A stretch of DNA of 64,000 nt from Tuberibacillus sp. Marseille-P3662 (GTDB taxonomy: Bacteria > Bacillota > Bacilli > Bacillales > Sporolactobacillaceae), in NCBI RefSeq assembly GCF_900178005.1, contig NZ_FXBS01000006.1, positions 1,116,001 to 1,180,000 on the forward strand. Reading direction: 5' to 3'. Position numbers and translations under genes: made by a program. Every line of letters begins with the position of its first letter. The stretch's first letter is position 1. Below the pieces are notes generated by a model. The model worked only from the letters and a program-made list of their open reading frames with translations, had not been told where the DNA came from and searched no databases. Of this stretch, positions 1 to 7,339 are shown in pieces.

Positions 1-145
1 CAATTTCATCGGACATGACTAAGGAATTTGGTGAGTTAAATAGTTCTAACAAGAATTCCCTACACATTGATGAAATTGGATGAATTTTTTTAGATGCTGA
101 AAAAGAAACTGAAGTATCTACTACAAGATTTTTTCCTGATTCCAT
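1..145 (-). CDS. PIN-like domain protein, N-terminal fragment (cut by window edge)
   Basis: The reading frame opens with ATG at 145, one base after the TAA of the ATPase gene, so the two are almost certainly translated together. The visible 48 residues contain the run LVVDTSV, the usual first beta strand of a PIN nuclease with its first metal-binding Asp (residue 10), then a helix and the strand VMSDEI, which matches the next PIN strand. The remaining acidic residues lie outside the window. PIN proteins are Mg-dependent RNases, often toxins or defence effectors. Assignment rests on only the first third of the domain, so it is an inference. Confidence 0.55.
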   Translation of the reverse strand, partial: MESGKNLVVDTSVSFSASKKIHPISSMCREFLLELFNSPNSLVMSDEI

Positions 146-146
146 A

Positions 147-1502
147 TTAAAATCCACCATTTCTACTATTTGTTGTTGCATCTAAATAATGAGCTTCTGC
201 AGATAACTCTACGTCATCAAAGTCAACAGGCCATTCTCCAAATGTACCATTCTCATCTAGATCAGAACTTATCACTTCAGTTGCACCATCTGAAGAACTT
301 TTTCTAAACCAATGGAGTTTTACCTTATTGTGACTTAAATTATTATTAGCAGCTATTGTTTGAATTCCTCTTAATAATATCGAACTATGAGTTTCAACAA
401 CTACAATAACTCCTCGAGCGGAAGCTTTCGCTAATAATTTTGCAAAGAAATATTGAGCTCTTGGATGTAAATGAATTTCAGGTTGTTCAATGTAAACCAT
501 TTGACCAGGCTTTGCGAAAATTAGTGCTACTACCACAGGTAATGTTTGTGAAACACCTAAACCAACATCGGCAATGTTAATTAGGTCATCGTTCTCATTT
601 ACTCCCTCAATATTTCTTCCAACATTCAAAGAAACTTGAGTATCGTTTATCTTCTTAGCTTTGATTCTATTGGTCAATCCAATAGACTTTAAATCATTTT
701 CAAGTTCAGAGAGTTTATCTTCTTCGTTGTTCTGCCATTGAGTGATTATACTAGCAACATATTTTTCAAAAGTACCAGGCAAAAATAATTCCTCATAATC
801 TGAATCTACGGCAGTTGTAGGATAATTACGTTCAGGATTCCCTCTCAGTCCTGGGAGATGAATTATTTTTCGAATTTCCCTCTCAAAGGAATTTATAGGA
901 AAATCAGTTAAAAACCGATCTTCACCTAAGGTTATAACACCTTTTAGAAAACACCTATTTCTTTTAACAATAACATCGTAATCGCTGTCTTCCAGTCTGT
1001 TGACGATATCGATAAGGTATTCTGGTATAAAGTCGAAAAGCTCTTCCCCTTTCATCTTAGAATGTAATGTAAATGAATCAATAGTGTCATTTTGACCTGA
1101 AAAATTATACACATTATATTCAACCTTATCTACTATAAATCCGGTTTTCCCTTTTTTGAAAAATACTTTACAAGACTCATCTGAGCCAAGTTTAAACCCA
1201 ACAGAAAAATATGTTAGATTATTTGCTCTTGGATTCTTAAATAGTAATTGATCGTTAGAAGTAAATCTTACATTAGGTCCATTTAACAGCAATGCTCCAG
1301 GATCAAAACTCTCTTCTAATGTTTGCTTCATTAATAGCAAAGGTTGAATAAAGCTGGATTTCCCTGAACTATTGGTTCCCGCCATTACTGTCAAAGGCTT
1401 AATCTCAATATCAGTTTCTTTATCAATTGATTTATAACCTTCTACTGATATTTCTTTTATTCCATCAAACACTGCCTGTCTTCTTCGCCTTCTTTTATTC
1501 AC
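147..1502 (-). CDS. AAA/ABC-type ATPase with DUF3696-like C terminus
   Basis: A 451-aa protein that starts with GTG behind a strong AGGGGGG ribosome-binding site. Walker A (GTNSSGKS) lies at residues 42-49, an ABC-like signature (LGVSQ) near 315, Walker B (VYIEQPEIHLHP) near 340 and the H-loop (ETHS) near 370. This is the OLD/AAA15-like fold; there is no TOPRIM nuclease domain after it. The tail, GTFGEWP followed by an acidic helix, resembles DUF3696. A PIN gene follows after one base, which suggests an ATPase sensor with a separate nuclease. The N terminus is very basic (five Arg in a row). Low GC sets it apart from the host genes. Function is inferred; a defence role is likely but unproven. 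Confidence 0.8.
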   Translation of the reverse strand: MNKRRRRRQAVFDGIKEISVEGYKSIDKETDIEIKPLTVMAGTNSSGKSSFIQPLLLMKQTLEESFDPGALLLNGPNVRFTSNDQLLFKNPRANNLTYFSVGFKLGSDESCKVFFKKGKTGFIVDKVEYNVYNFSGQNDTIDSFTLHSKMKGEELFDFIPEYLIDIVNRLEDSDYDVIVKRNRCFLKGVITLGEDRFLTDFPINSFEREIRKIIHLPGLRGNPERNYPTTAVDSDYEELFLPGTFEKYVASIITQWQNNEEDKLSELENDLKSIGLTNRIKAKKINDTQVSLNVGRNIEGVNENDDLINIADVGLGVSQTLPVVVALIFAKPGQMVYIEQPEIHLHPRAQYFFAKLLAKASARGVIVVVETHSSILLRGIQTIAANNNLSHNKVKLHWFRKSSSDGATEVISSDLDENGTFGEWPVDFDDVELSAEAHYLDATTNSRNGGF

Positions 1503-1797
1503 AATTATCCCCCCTAAATACTTAATTTCTACAAAAAAAACAAATCACCTTCACGATTACCCATATCTTATATTTTGTGTAATTCCCCTATTTACCAAAT
1601 CGCCTGTCACACACGAATCCAAACACATTCAAAAAATGAATTACACACACACTTTATTACGGTTAATTAAAAGTGTATGTTTAGAATAAGTAACCAAAAA
1701 ATTTACATAAGTATAAAAGGTTTTTGAACTTTTTTGTCGAAATTTGCATATTAGCTTAATTTTAATTTAATATGTGTACAAATTTGAGGTGTTTGAC
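1503..1797. promoter_or_regulatory. Divergent intergenic region between two defence-type operons
   Basis: This very AT-rich 295-bp gap separates the minus-strand ATPase/PIN operon from the plus-strand ABC-3C operon. For the plus strand I see a plausible sigma-A promoter: TTGAAC at 1724-1729, 17 bp, then CATATT at 1747-1752. No open reading frame stands out. A promoter for the minus strand should also be here, but I could not choose one among the many AT-rich hexamers. Confidence 0.4.
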
Positions 1798-2556
1798 ATG
1801 TCGCCTAAAAGAAGAAAACTTACCCCCAATGAAAATGCTATCCTCCTATCTGAGGTTGAAAATATGTGCCCATTATGTACGAAATCCCTTATGTATGAAA
1901 AAAACGGAAAAACAAATAAAATATTTGAAGCTGCACACATCTTCCCTTTAAATCCGACTTCTCATGAGGCCCAGTTATTAAGTGATGAAGAAAAACTTAA
2001 TGAAGATGTTAATCATGTAGATAACTTTATTGCTCTGTGCCGAGACTGTCATAAAAAATTTGATAATCCCAGGACTGAAGAGGAATATCGGAAGTTAGTT
2101 AAAATTAAAAAGTCTCTAATAAAGAGGACTCAAACAAGAGAAAATTATTTTAATTATGGAATTGAAACGGAGATAAAAGAAATATTAATGACTTTGGTTG
2201 AGGATGAAGTCGAATCTAAAAGCATTCCTTTAAGTATGAATGCTTTAAGACTTGAGGATAAAGCAAATAAGACTTTAACAGTTCTAACAAAAAGAAGAAT
2301 ACGTGGAGAGATTACTGATTATTATCTATATATACAGAAGCAATTCAGACTTCTAAATAAACAATATCCAAACTCCTTCGATATGATTTTGTCTCAAGTC
2401 AAAACTTTTTATTTAAAATTAAGAAAAACCGAAAGTTCACAAGAGGAAATTTTTAATCGAATGACAGAATGGTTATCAAAAAAAACAGAGAATAGCAATA
2501 TAAATGCGTGCAGTATTATTATTTCGTTTTTCATTCAAAACTGTGAGGTGTTTTAG
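1798..2556 (+). CDS. HNH endonuclease effector of an ABC-three-component (ABC-3C) system
   Basis: A 252-aa protein. I chose ATG at 1798 because GAGGTG sits 6 bp upstream; an in-frame GTG at 1774 has no such site. The N-terminal half is an HNH/zinc nuclease: CxxC at residues 24-27, AAH at 45-47, Asn76 and CxxCH at 81-85. The C-terminal half (about 120-252) ends in a hydrophobic segment closing with NCEVF, which matches the C-terminal domain typical of ABC-3C effector proteins. The next gene starts on the last base of its stop codon. In this family the effector is thought to be held in check by the ATPase partner and released on infection. DNA cleavage is inferred from the motif. Confidence 0.82.
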   Translation: MSPKRRKLTPNENAILLSEVENMCPLCTKSLMYEKNGKTNKIFEAAHIFPLNPTSHEAQLLSDEEKLNEDVNHVDNFIALCRDCHKKFDNPRTEEEYRKLVKIKKSLIKRTQTRENYFNYGIETEIKEILMTLVEDEVESKSIPLSMNALRLEDKANKTLTVLTKRRIRGEITDYYLYIQKQFRLLNKQYPNSFDMILSQVKTFYLKLRKTESSQEEIFNRMTEWLSKKTENSNINACSIIISFFIQNCEVF

Positions 2557-2789
2557 TGTTAGTTCCAAACAAAGCGATGAGTTTTAAGGAGTCTGTTATA
2601 GGTAAAGTGCCTATAATTCTTAATTTAATAAAAGATGAGGATTTATCTATTCATGAATTGTTTATAAAGACGCAAGGTCACTTTGAAGCAATAGATGAAT
2701 TTATATACTCACTAGATGTATTATATTTGCTTAACTCGATTGAAGTTGACTTTAATAAAGGAGTAGTAAAATATGTTAATAGAGATTAG
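2556..2789 (+). CDS. ABC-3C system middle component (MC6-like)
   Basis: A 77-aa protein that starts with GTG overlapping the previous stop codon by one base and itself overlaps the following ATPase gene by 17 bp. It opens with a segment of the type PNKAMSFKESVIGK, then a compact helical region with the pattern LSIHELF...FIYSLDVLYLLNSIEVD, consistent with a small winged helix. ABC-3C loci carry exactly such a small middle gene between effector and ATPase; I think it belongs to the middle-component-6 type, but the subtype is from memory of the family pattern. Probable role is to bridge the ATPase and the effector. Confidence 0.72.
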   Translation: MLVPNKAMSFKESVIGKVPIILNLIKDEDLSIHELFIKTQGHFEAIDEFIYSLDVLYLLNSIEVDFNKGVVKYVNRD

Positions 2790-4386
2790 ATGTGAAATAT
2801 TTCGAGAGAAAGTGATAACCTTTAACAAAGGACTTAACGTCATTTTAGGAGATAATTCTGGATCAAACTCCATTGGAAAATCTACACTATTAATGATATT
2901 AGATTTTATCTTTGGAGGTGACACATATATAACTCATAATAAAGATGTAATTTCTAAATTAGGTCATCATGAATTCTTATATACTTTTAAGTTTAACAAT
3001 AATGAGTTTTATTTTATTCGTGGAACAAAGGACCCTAAAATTATTTACAAATGTGATGAAAAATTTAACATACAGGATAGCATGGAATTAAACTCGTACA
3101 AAAAATTTCTAAAAGATAATTATAAACTACAATCCAAGGATTTAAAATTTAGAGAGGCAGTTAGTCTATTCTCTAGAGTTTGGGGTAAAAAAAATTATGA
3201 TGTTAAAAGACCTTTGCATAATCATCACGCTGAAAAAAATGTAGTAACAATAACAAGGTTGATCAAGTTATTTAATCAATACTATAGAATAGTTCAAGAA
3301 GATGAAGAGCTCAAACAGTTAACCGAATCAAAGAAAGTCTTAAATAATGCAGGAAAATTTGATTATGTTCCAAAAATAAATAAGAAGAAATACGATCAAA
3401 ACTTAAAAGAGATACACAATCTTAAAAATGAGATAGAAAAGTTGAGCAAAAGTTTTTTTAGTCCTTCTATACAAATATCTGATATTATTTCCGAGGAACT
3501 ATTAGAGCTAAGGAAACAAAAAAATGTTTTAACTGAAGAAAGGGATTATTTTAAGTCCAGATATAATAGGACCGACAAAAATATTATACGTTCTACAGAA
3601 GTTGGTTTTGAAACCCTCTTGGAATTTTTTCCGGATGTAAATTTAGAAAAACTTAAGTCCATTGAAGAATTTCATGACGGAATAAGTACAATTTTGGATA
3701 ATGAATTAAAACAAGTAAGGAAGGAATTAAAAAGAAATATAGAAGTGTTAAACAAAGAAATAGATGATATAAATCAAAAAATGGAAAGACTATTAAGTCC
3801 CAATGAACAACATACTATTTATACGGATAACTTAATAGAGTATACCTCAAAATTAGAAGAGCTTCAAAGAGAAAATAGATATTATGAGGACTTTAAAACA
3901 TTAAATGATAATGTAGCATCTAAGACAAAATCCTTAAGTAAAATGAAGGAAGAGATTGTCGATAATATTAATGTAAAAATAAATGCTAAGTTGAGTGAAA
4001 TAAACGATTTAATTCATGATGATAAAAGATCAGCGCCTAAAATTAAGTTAACTAATAAAAATTATAACTATGAGTATTCGGAAAATACAGGTACAGGAAA
4101 AGCCTACACTAATCTTATTATTTTTGATTTAGCCATGTTTAATTTAACAAAAATACCTTTTTTAATTCATGACTCTTTCTTATTTAAAAATATTGAAAAG
4201 TCAGCAGTAGAAAATCTTATTTACTATTACAATAAATTTCATAAACAAGCTTTCATATCTATTGATGTAATAAATATTTATGAGAAAGAGGTTCAAAAAA
4301 TACTCAATAACAAAAGCGTAATTAATCTTTCAACAGATAAACTATTGTTTACCAAAGATTGGCGTGATGAGTCTAAAGATGAGTAA
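2773..4386 (+). CDS. DUF2326-type SMC-like ATPase of ABC-3C system
   Basis: A 537-aa protein whose start overlaps the middle component by 17 bp. Walker A is at residues 26-38 (GDN, then SIGKST). A long charged region of roughly 160-430 is predicted coiled coil (many E/K/L heptads such as EELQREN), and the second half of the ABC head follows: TGTGKAYTNL near 445 and the Walker-B-like strand PFLIHDS near 470. This is the split-head layout of small SMC/Rad50-like ATPases and fits DUF2326 proteins. In the ABC-3C scheme, of which Lamassu is the best studied relative, this is the sensing ATPase. The organisation is seen directly; the defence role is inferred. Confidence 0.83.
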   Translation: MLIEIRCEIFREKVITFNKGLNVILGDNSGSNSIGKSTLLMILDFIFGGDTYITHNKDVISKLGHHEFLYTFKFNNNEFYFIRGTKDPKIIYKCDEKFNIQDSMELNSYKKFLKDNYKLQSKDLKFREAVSLFSRVWGKKNYDVKRPLHNHHAEKNVVTITRLIKLFNQYYRIVQEDEELKQLTESKKVLNNAGKFDYVPKINKKKYDQNLKEIHNLKNEIEKLSKSFFSPSIQISDIISEELLELRKQKNVLTEERDYFKSRYNRTDKNIIRSTEVGFETLLEFFPDVNLEKLKSIEEFHDGISTILDNELKQVRKELKRNIEVLNKEIDDINQKMERLLSPNEQHTIYTDNLIEYTSKLEELQRENRYYEDFKTLNDNVASKTKSLSKMKEEIVDNINVKINAKLSEINDLIHDDKRSAPKIKLTNKNYNYEYSENTGTGKAYTNLIIFDLAMFNLTKIPFLIHDSFLFKNIEKSAVENLIYYYNKFHKQAFISIDVINIYEKEVQKILNNKSVINLSTDKLLFTKDWRDESKDE

Positions 4387-4408
4387 GGTTTAGATCTATT
4401 TTGAATGG

Positions 4409-4455
4409 GCTATCTCCGGAAAGGCGCTTCTCTTTTTAAGATAGCGCCTCTTTTA
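4409..4455. terminator. Probable terminator after the ABC-3C operon
   Basis: Alternative stems are possible: GCTATCT (4409-4415) with AGATAGC (4439-4445), or GGCGC (4423-4427) with GCGCC (4444-4448), followed by CTCTTTTATT. It lies between the convergent ABC-3C operon and the phage recombinase gene and could serve the plus strand. Confidence 0.55.
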
Positions 4456-4489
4456 TTCCACAAAAAATCCCGCCTATTATAATTGCGTA

Positions 4490-5032
4490 TTAAATCCTAA
4501 ATTTCGACAATGCTTTGTCCATGACATCTTGGTTAACTCCTATGTAGCGAAGTGTTATGTCCGGTGATGAATGGTTAAACAGTTCCTGGAGCAAAGCCAC
4601 GTCTTTGTACTTTTGATAAAAATGATAGCCAAACGTCTTTCGCATGGTGTGCGTCCCGATATCCACTAAATTGTAGGCATCAGCAGCGTCTCTTAGAATC
4701 TTGTATGTCATGCTTCGGCCAATGGGTTTGTTATCACCGATACGACTCTTAAAAATATACTCATGATCGTCTTTATCTTCAATATATCCCTTAATCTCAC
4801 GTTTTAAGGTTGGCGTGATTCGTATCATTTTTTGTTTCTTAGTCTTACCTTCTCTAATCCGCAGATGAGTGCCTTTGACATCACCAACCTTGATAGTGAG
4901 AATGTCCGAAACCCTAAGCCCGGTATTAATGCCAAGAACAAACAGAAGATAATTCCTGTCACTCCGTGATTTCAAATAATGCTTAACAGCTTCGATCTTA
5001 TCCGGATCCCTAATTGGCTGGACGAAATTCAT
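4490..5032 (-). CDS. Small phage tyrosine recombinase (late-switch type)
   Basis: A 180-aa protein that is nearly all catalytic domain, with no arm-binding domain. The tyrosine recombinase residues are visible: Arg40 (NTGLR), a Lys in the beta hairpin near 63, HxxR at His128-Arg131, His154 and the nucleophile Tyr163 (RYIG). In Firmicutes phages a protein of this size and type commonly follows ArpU at the end of the early region, just before the packaging genes. It overlaps the ArpU gene by 4 bp. It is distinct from the full-length integrase at 14.0-15.2 kb. Its substrate is unknown. Confidence 0.85.
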   Translation of the reverse strand: MNFVQPIRDPDKIEAVKHYLKSRSDRNYLLFVLGINTGLRVSDILTIKVGDVKGTHLRIREGKTKKQKMIRITPTLKREIKGYIEDKDDHEYIFKSRIGDNKPIGRSMTYKILRDAADAYNLVDIGTHTMRKTFGYHFYQKYKDVALLQELFNHSSPDITLRYIGVNQDVMDKALSKFRI

Positions 5033-5481
5033 TGAGAAGTCACCGTCTTTTCTTTATAAACCTCAATTTTAAGCATGAAAGCTAATTTATAAAAGGCACG
5101 GGACTTCACCCTATAATACTTCCGTTCACTCATGCCGATCTCATTGTAAACTTCATAATCAAAAGCATCATCGCTCATGTAACGTTTAATAATAATCGAC
5201 CGTTCAAAGTAACTGAGTCGGTTGACTGCCTTCTGTATCTTTTTGATATGTTGTTGACGGATCCGTTCTTGATCAATATTGTGAATAGCCGCCTCTTCCG
5301 TTTCAGAATGATTCACATTGGTATTGCTCGGAGGAACTAATGAGAACTGTTGTGTGACACTTGGAATCTTTTCTTCTGGTACCGTGAACAAAAACATTTG
5401 ATACTTCTCCAACGCTTCTTCGACAGCCTTCCTTGTTGCGAAACGATCTATTTCCGGTAATTTGAATGATAACTGATTCAC
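5029..5481 (-). CDS. ArpU-family phage late transcription regulator
   Basis: About 150 aa, using the GTG at 5481, which has AGGGGG at good spacing; an in-frame ATG at 5586 would add 35 residues unlike the family. The start LPEIDRFATRKAVEEALEKY and the C-terminal sigma-like helix-turn-helix (LSYFERSIIIKRYM through EIGMSERKYYRVKSRA) match ArpU regulators, which switch on phage packaging and lysis genes. It is the next-to-last gene of the early operon. The late genes it should control are not in the window; the DNA beyond is instead occupied by defence-type genes. Confidence 0.85.
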   Translation of the reverse strand: MNQLSFKLPEIDRFATRKAVEEALEKYQMFLFTVPEEKIPSVTQQFSLVPPSNTNVNHSETEEAAIHNIDQERIRQQHIKKIQKAVNRLSYFERSIIIKRYMSDDAFDYEVYNEIGMSERKYYRVKSRAFYKLAFMLKIEVYKEKTVTSQ

Positions 5482-5534
5482 TGAATGTCCCCCTTGTGTT
5501 ATACTCAAACTACCATGTACTAATTTATTGGATA

Positions 5535-5553
5535 GCCCGGAGTTTATCCGGGC
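5535..5553 (-). terminator. Hairpin upstream of the ArpU gene
   Basis: GCCCGGA and TCCGGGC form a perfect 7-bp stem with a 5-nt loop. It lies between the small membrane-protein gene and the ArpU gene and may partly terminate early transcripts. There is no clear T-run, so an attenuating role is a guess. Confidence 0.4.
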
Positions 5554-5558
5554 CTTTG

Positions 5559-5741
5559 TTATGTCCGAAAAATCGTAATCAACCAAAATACAGAGACAAC
5601 AATAAACAAAAACTTGTATCCCATTTTTTCGACCTTGATATCTTCTAATTTTTCTTTTAGCTTTTCATTCTCGTCCCGGAGTTTGACTGACTGCTGAGCA
5701 TGATACACGTTAGCTAATTTGGTATATTCACTTTCTTTCAC
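5559..5741 (-). CDS. Small phage membrane protein with coiled coil
   Basis: A 60-aa protein starting with GTG that overlaps the upstream stop by 4 bp and has a G-rich ribosome-binding site. Residues 1-38 are charged with coiled-coil character (KLRDENEKLKEKLEDIKVEK); residues 42-57 form one hydrophobic segment (FLFIVVSVFWLITIF). No family recognised. Its place in the overlapping early operon supports it being a real gene. Confidence 0.6.
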   Translation of the reverse strand: MKESEYTKLANVYHAQQSVKLRDENEKLKEKLEDIKVEKMGYKFLFIVVSVFWLITIFRT

Positions 5742-5926
5742 CGCCCTACCCCCTTACGCATTTCTTCTTTTGTCCGTTCCAAAATGGCAGTGTGAATCTT
5801 TTCTTGGGTTTTAGGACCAATGCCATCAATGTTATTCATCGCTTCCTCAGTAAGCTTCCATGTTTCCTCGCAACCACGAATGAAACCTTGAGTGAATGCC
5901 TTATCTAATTTCTTTTTCTGACTCAC
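5738..5926 (-). CDS. Small phage protein with helix-hairpin-helix-like motif
   Basis: A 62-aa protein starting with GTG, coupled by 4-bp overlaps to both neighbours. The middle segment, NIDGIGPKTQEKI, has the look of a helix-hairpin-helix DNA-binding motif (IGPKT). It is otherwise charged and soluble. No family recognised; a DNA-related role is an inference from this one motif. Confidence 0.6.
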   Translation of the reverse strand: MSQKKKLDKAFTQGFIRGCEETWKLTEEAMNNIDGIGPKTQEKIHTAILERTKEEMRKGVGR

Positions 5927-6072
5927 CCAATCACTTCCTCGCTATGGTCACCAAGATGCTGTTTGTAAACGCCTAACAACTTTTGATCGTCATATTTGTT
6001 CCAATACTCAGCAACTGTGCCGGTCATTAAAAATAGCCATGCAGTAATTGTTTCACGTTCAGATTGAGTCAT
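5923..6072 (-). CDS. Small phage hypothetical protein (49 aa)
   Basis: ATG at 6072 has a near-perfect ribosome-binding site (AGGAGGGG) and the stop overlaps the next gene by 4 bp. The protein is acidic to neutral, with one moderately hydrophobic helix (ETITAWLFLMTGTVAEYW). No family recognised. The strong translation signal and coupled overlaps make it credible despite its size. Confidence 0.65.
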   Translation of the reverse strand: MTQSERETITAWLFLMTGTVAEYWNKYDDQKLLGVYKQHLGDHSEEVIG

Positions 6073-6188
6073 GATTTTCCCCTCCTAGCTTCGCAGTATT
6101 CCAGCGCTTTCCGTTCTTTCCTAGTCAAATACTCATCAGCAACTCTTAGACCTTGTGTACTCCGATTCTGGAGTTTTGTGGCTATCAA
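6069..6188 (-). CDS. Very small phage ORF (39 aa), TTG start
   Basis: The frame starts with TTG at 6188 inside the stop codon of the zinc-ribbon gene and ends overlapping the ATG of the 49-aa gene by 4 bp. GAGAGG lies 9 bp upstream. The product is basic (many K and R). The exact fit between two translated genes suggests it is coupled and real; nothing indicates function. Confidence 0.45.
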   Translation of the reverse strand: MIATKLQNRSTQGLRVADEYLTRKERKALEYCEARRGKS

Positions 6189-6331
6189 AATAATATCCTC
6201 TCATACTCGCAAACGTCACAGGCAGCCGTTACGGGCTGCTCATATACGGGAGTAGGATCACCGTACTCATAAACATCCAATCCTCTAACCTTCACTTTTC
6301 CACCACACTTTGGACACTCACGCTTCTTCAT
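6185..6331 (-). CDS. Small zinc-ribbon phage protein
   Basis: A 48-aa protein. I chose ATG at 6331, inside the 3' end of the MazG gene, with AGGGAT upstream; a longer frame from 6391 lacks a site. Two CxxC pairs (CPKC and CDVC) flank a short beta-rich middle, the standard zinc-ribbon layout. The role is unknown; such proteins are frequent in early phage operons. Confidence 0.65.
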   Translation of the reverse strand: MKKRECPKCGGKVKVRGLDVYEYGDPTPVYEQPVTAACDVCEYERILF

Positions 6332-6671
6332 GATTATCATCCCTGTTTCGGCTACGCTCTGGATCAAAGCCGTTTGGATATCGTTTTTCAAGTTTTTTAA
6401 TATTCAAATCGGTTACTTCATCAAGGTCATAACCAAGCGCATCCGCCATTCGGGTGATATAAAACAATAGATCGCCTAATTCATAAACAATTTTCAACCG
6501 TGCTTCATCACTGCCAATATAATGACCGTGAAATGCTATTTTCTTGATAGCGTCCACAACCTCGCCTGATTCACCGCCAATACCCATTGCCCACGCGACA
6601 AGTTCTGTTTGAAGATCGTCAAACTTGCCTGCTGTTCGTTCTGTCGCTTTTTGATAGTCATTGATATTCAT
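6318..6671 (-). CDS. MazG-like nucleotide pyrophosphohydrolase
   Basis: A 117-aa all-alpha protein. GIGGESGEVVDAIKK and the later ELGDLLFYITRMA are the paired metal-binding helices (ExxE and ExxD type) of the MazG/iMazG superfamily, which hydrolyse NTPs or dNTPs to monophosphates. The start overlaps the previous stop by 4 bp. In phages such enzymes clean up nucleotide pools or dampen the stringent response; which applies here is not visible. Length fits single-domain phage MazG. Confidence 0.85.
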   Translation of the reverse strand: MNINDYQKATERTAGKFDDLQTELVAWAMGIGGESGEVVDAIKKIAFHGHYIGSDEARLKIVYELGDLLFYITRMADALGYDLDEVTDLNIKKLEKRYPNGFDPERSRNRDDNHEEA

Positions 6672-6856
6672 TCCAACGGCCCCTTTTCTCTGGTAAACTC
6701 TTGATCTAGTTGATTTTGAGTGATTGCAATCCGTTCCGGTGTCCGAAAACTTTTGAGCGTTGTTAGATTGTCAATGGAGTAACTTACGTCCACAACAGTA
6801 AAAACAATTCCGTCTATCTTGCGTTTGTAAAAATCACCACGCTTAGGTTGTTCCAT
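6668..6856 (-). CDS. Small phage hypothetical protein (62 aa)
   Basis: A 62-aa protein located 2 bp after the zinc-finger gene and overlapping mazG by 4 bp. The N-terminal KRGDFYKRKIDGIVFTVVDVSYS looks like a small beta-barrel of the kind seen in short phage DUFs. No family can be named. Membership in the overlapping operon is the main support. Confidence 0.6.
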   Translation of the reverse strand: MEQPKRGDFYKRKIDGIVFTVVDVSYSIDNLTTLKSFRTPERIAITQNQLDQEFTREKGPLE

Positions 6857-6858
6857 AA

Positions 6859-7212
6859 TTATTTAATCGCCCTCTTTCTGGTTAATCCCATCTGACTCTT
6901 TTTCCAATATACGGTCTGAATTGTGCAACCTAATTGTTCAGCGATTTCTTTGGGGATCATGCCTTCATAGTGCAGACGCATTAGATCTGCATCATCAACC
7001 TTGTTGATTTTCTTTTTGTGTTTCTTTTTCTTCGGTTGCTTATTGTCCAGATTTTTGCCAAGATCATTGATTCGTTTTCCGATCGGACATTTCAGACAGA
7101 CATCAAGATAACCTGTTCTGCCGCTTATCCCAGATTTCTTTTCACAGTGATCGCAGTATTGATCTTCGAGTTTTCTGATTTGGATGATGGTTGCATGGCG
7201 TTCAGCGTTCAT
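6859..7212 (-). CDS. Zinc-finger / HTH phage protein
   Basis: About 117 aa from ATG at 7212 (a longer frame begins at 7242). The N-terminal part has a CxxC pair (YCDHC) and a second cysteine cluster ending CLKCPIG, matching small zinc-finger domains of Bacillus and Staphylococcus phage proteins. A lysine-rich linker (KKKKHKKK) follows, and the C terminus (about 80-112) is a clear helix-turn-helix: LHYEGMIPKEIAEQLGC then TVYWKKSQMGL. Likely a DNA-binding regulator of phage genes; target unknown. Confidence 0.75.
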   Translation of the reverse strand: MNAERHATIIQIRKLEDQYCDHCEKKSGISGRTGYLDVCLKCPIGKRINDLGKNLDNKQPKKKKHKKKINKVDDADLMRLHYEGMIPKEIAEQLGCTIQTVYWKKSQMGLTRKRAIK

Positions 7213-7339
7213 GATCCTCACCGCCTTTTCTTTCAACAACACTTATCACTAACCTGTATAGCGCTGCTATAATCACTAAATCGCCTATCAAAATACCGAC
7301 TATTGATAAAGATTCCTTGATCAGCCCATGATCAATCAT
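7202..7339 (-). CDS. Small phage membrane protein (45 aa)
   Basis: Not in a long ORF but well supported. ATG at 7339 follows GGAGGTGAG at ideal spacing, the ribosome-binding site lying inside the end of the YopX-like gene. The product has one hydrophobic segment (SIVGILIGDLVIIAALYRLVI) and a charged tail. The end overlaps the zinc-finger gene start by 11 bp. No family recognised. Confidence 0.6.
   Translation of the reverse strand: MIDHGLIKESLSIVGILIGDLVIIAALYRLVISVVERKGGEDHER

Noticed and set aside
147-1502. OLD-family nuclease, Gabija GajA or PARIS AriA/AriB
   Set aside because: The protein ends soon after the ATPase H-loop with no TOPRIM domain, and the following gene starts like a PIN domain rather than a helicase or DUF4435 TOPRIM protein.
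1798-4386. Septu (PtuA/PtuB) assignment for the HNH plus ATPase genes
   Set aside because: Gene order is nuclease first, a third small gene lies between, and the ATPase has the split head with long coiled coil of DUF2326 rather than PtuA; the C-terminal domain of the HNH protein fits ABC-3C better.
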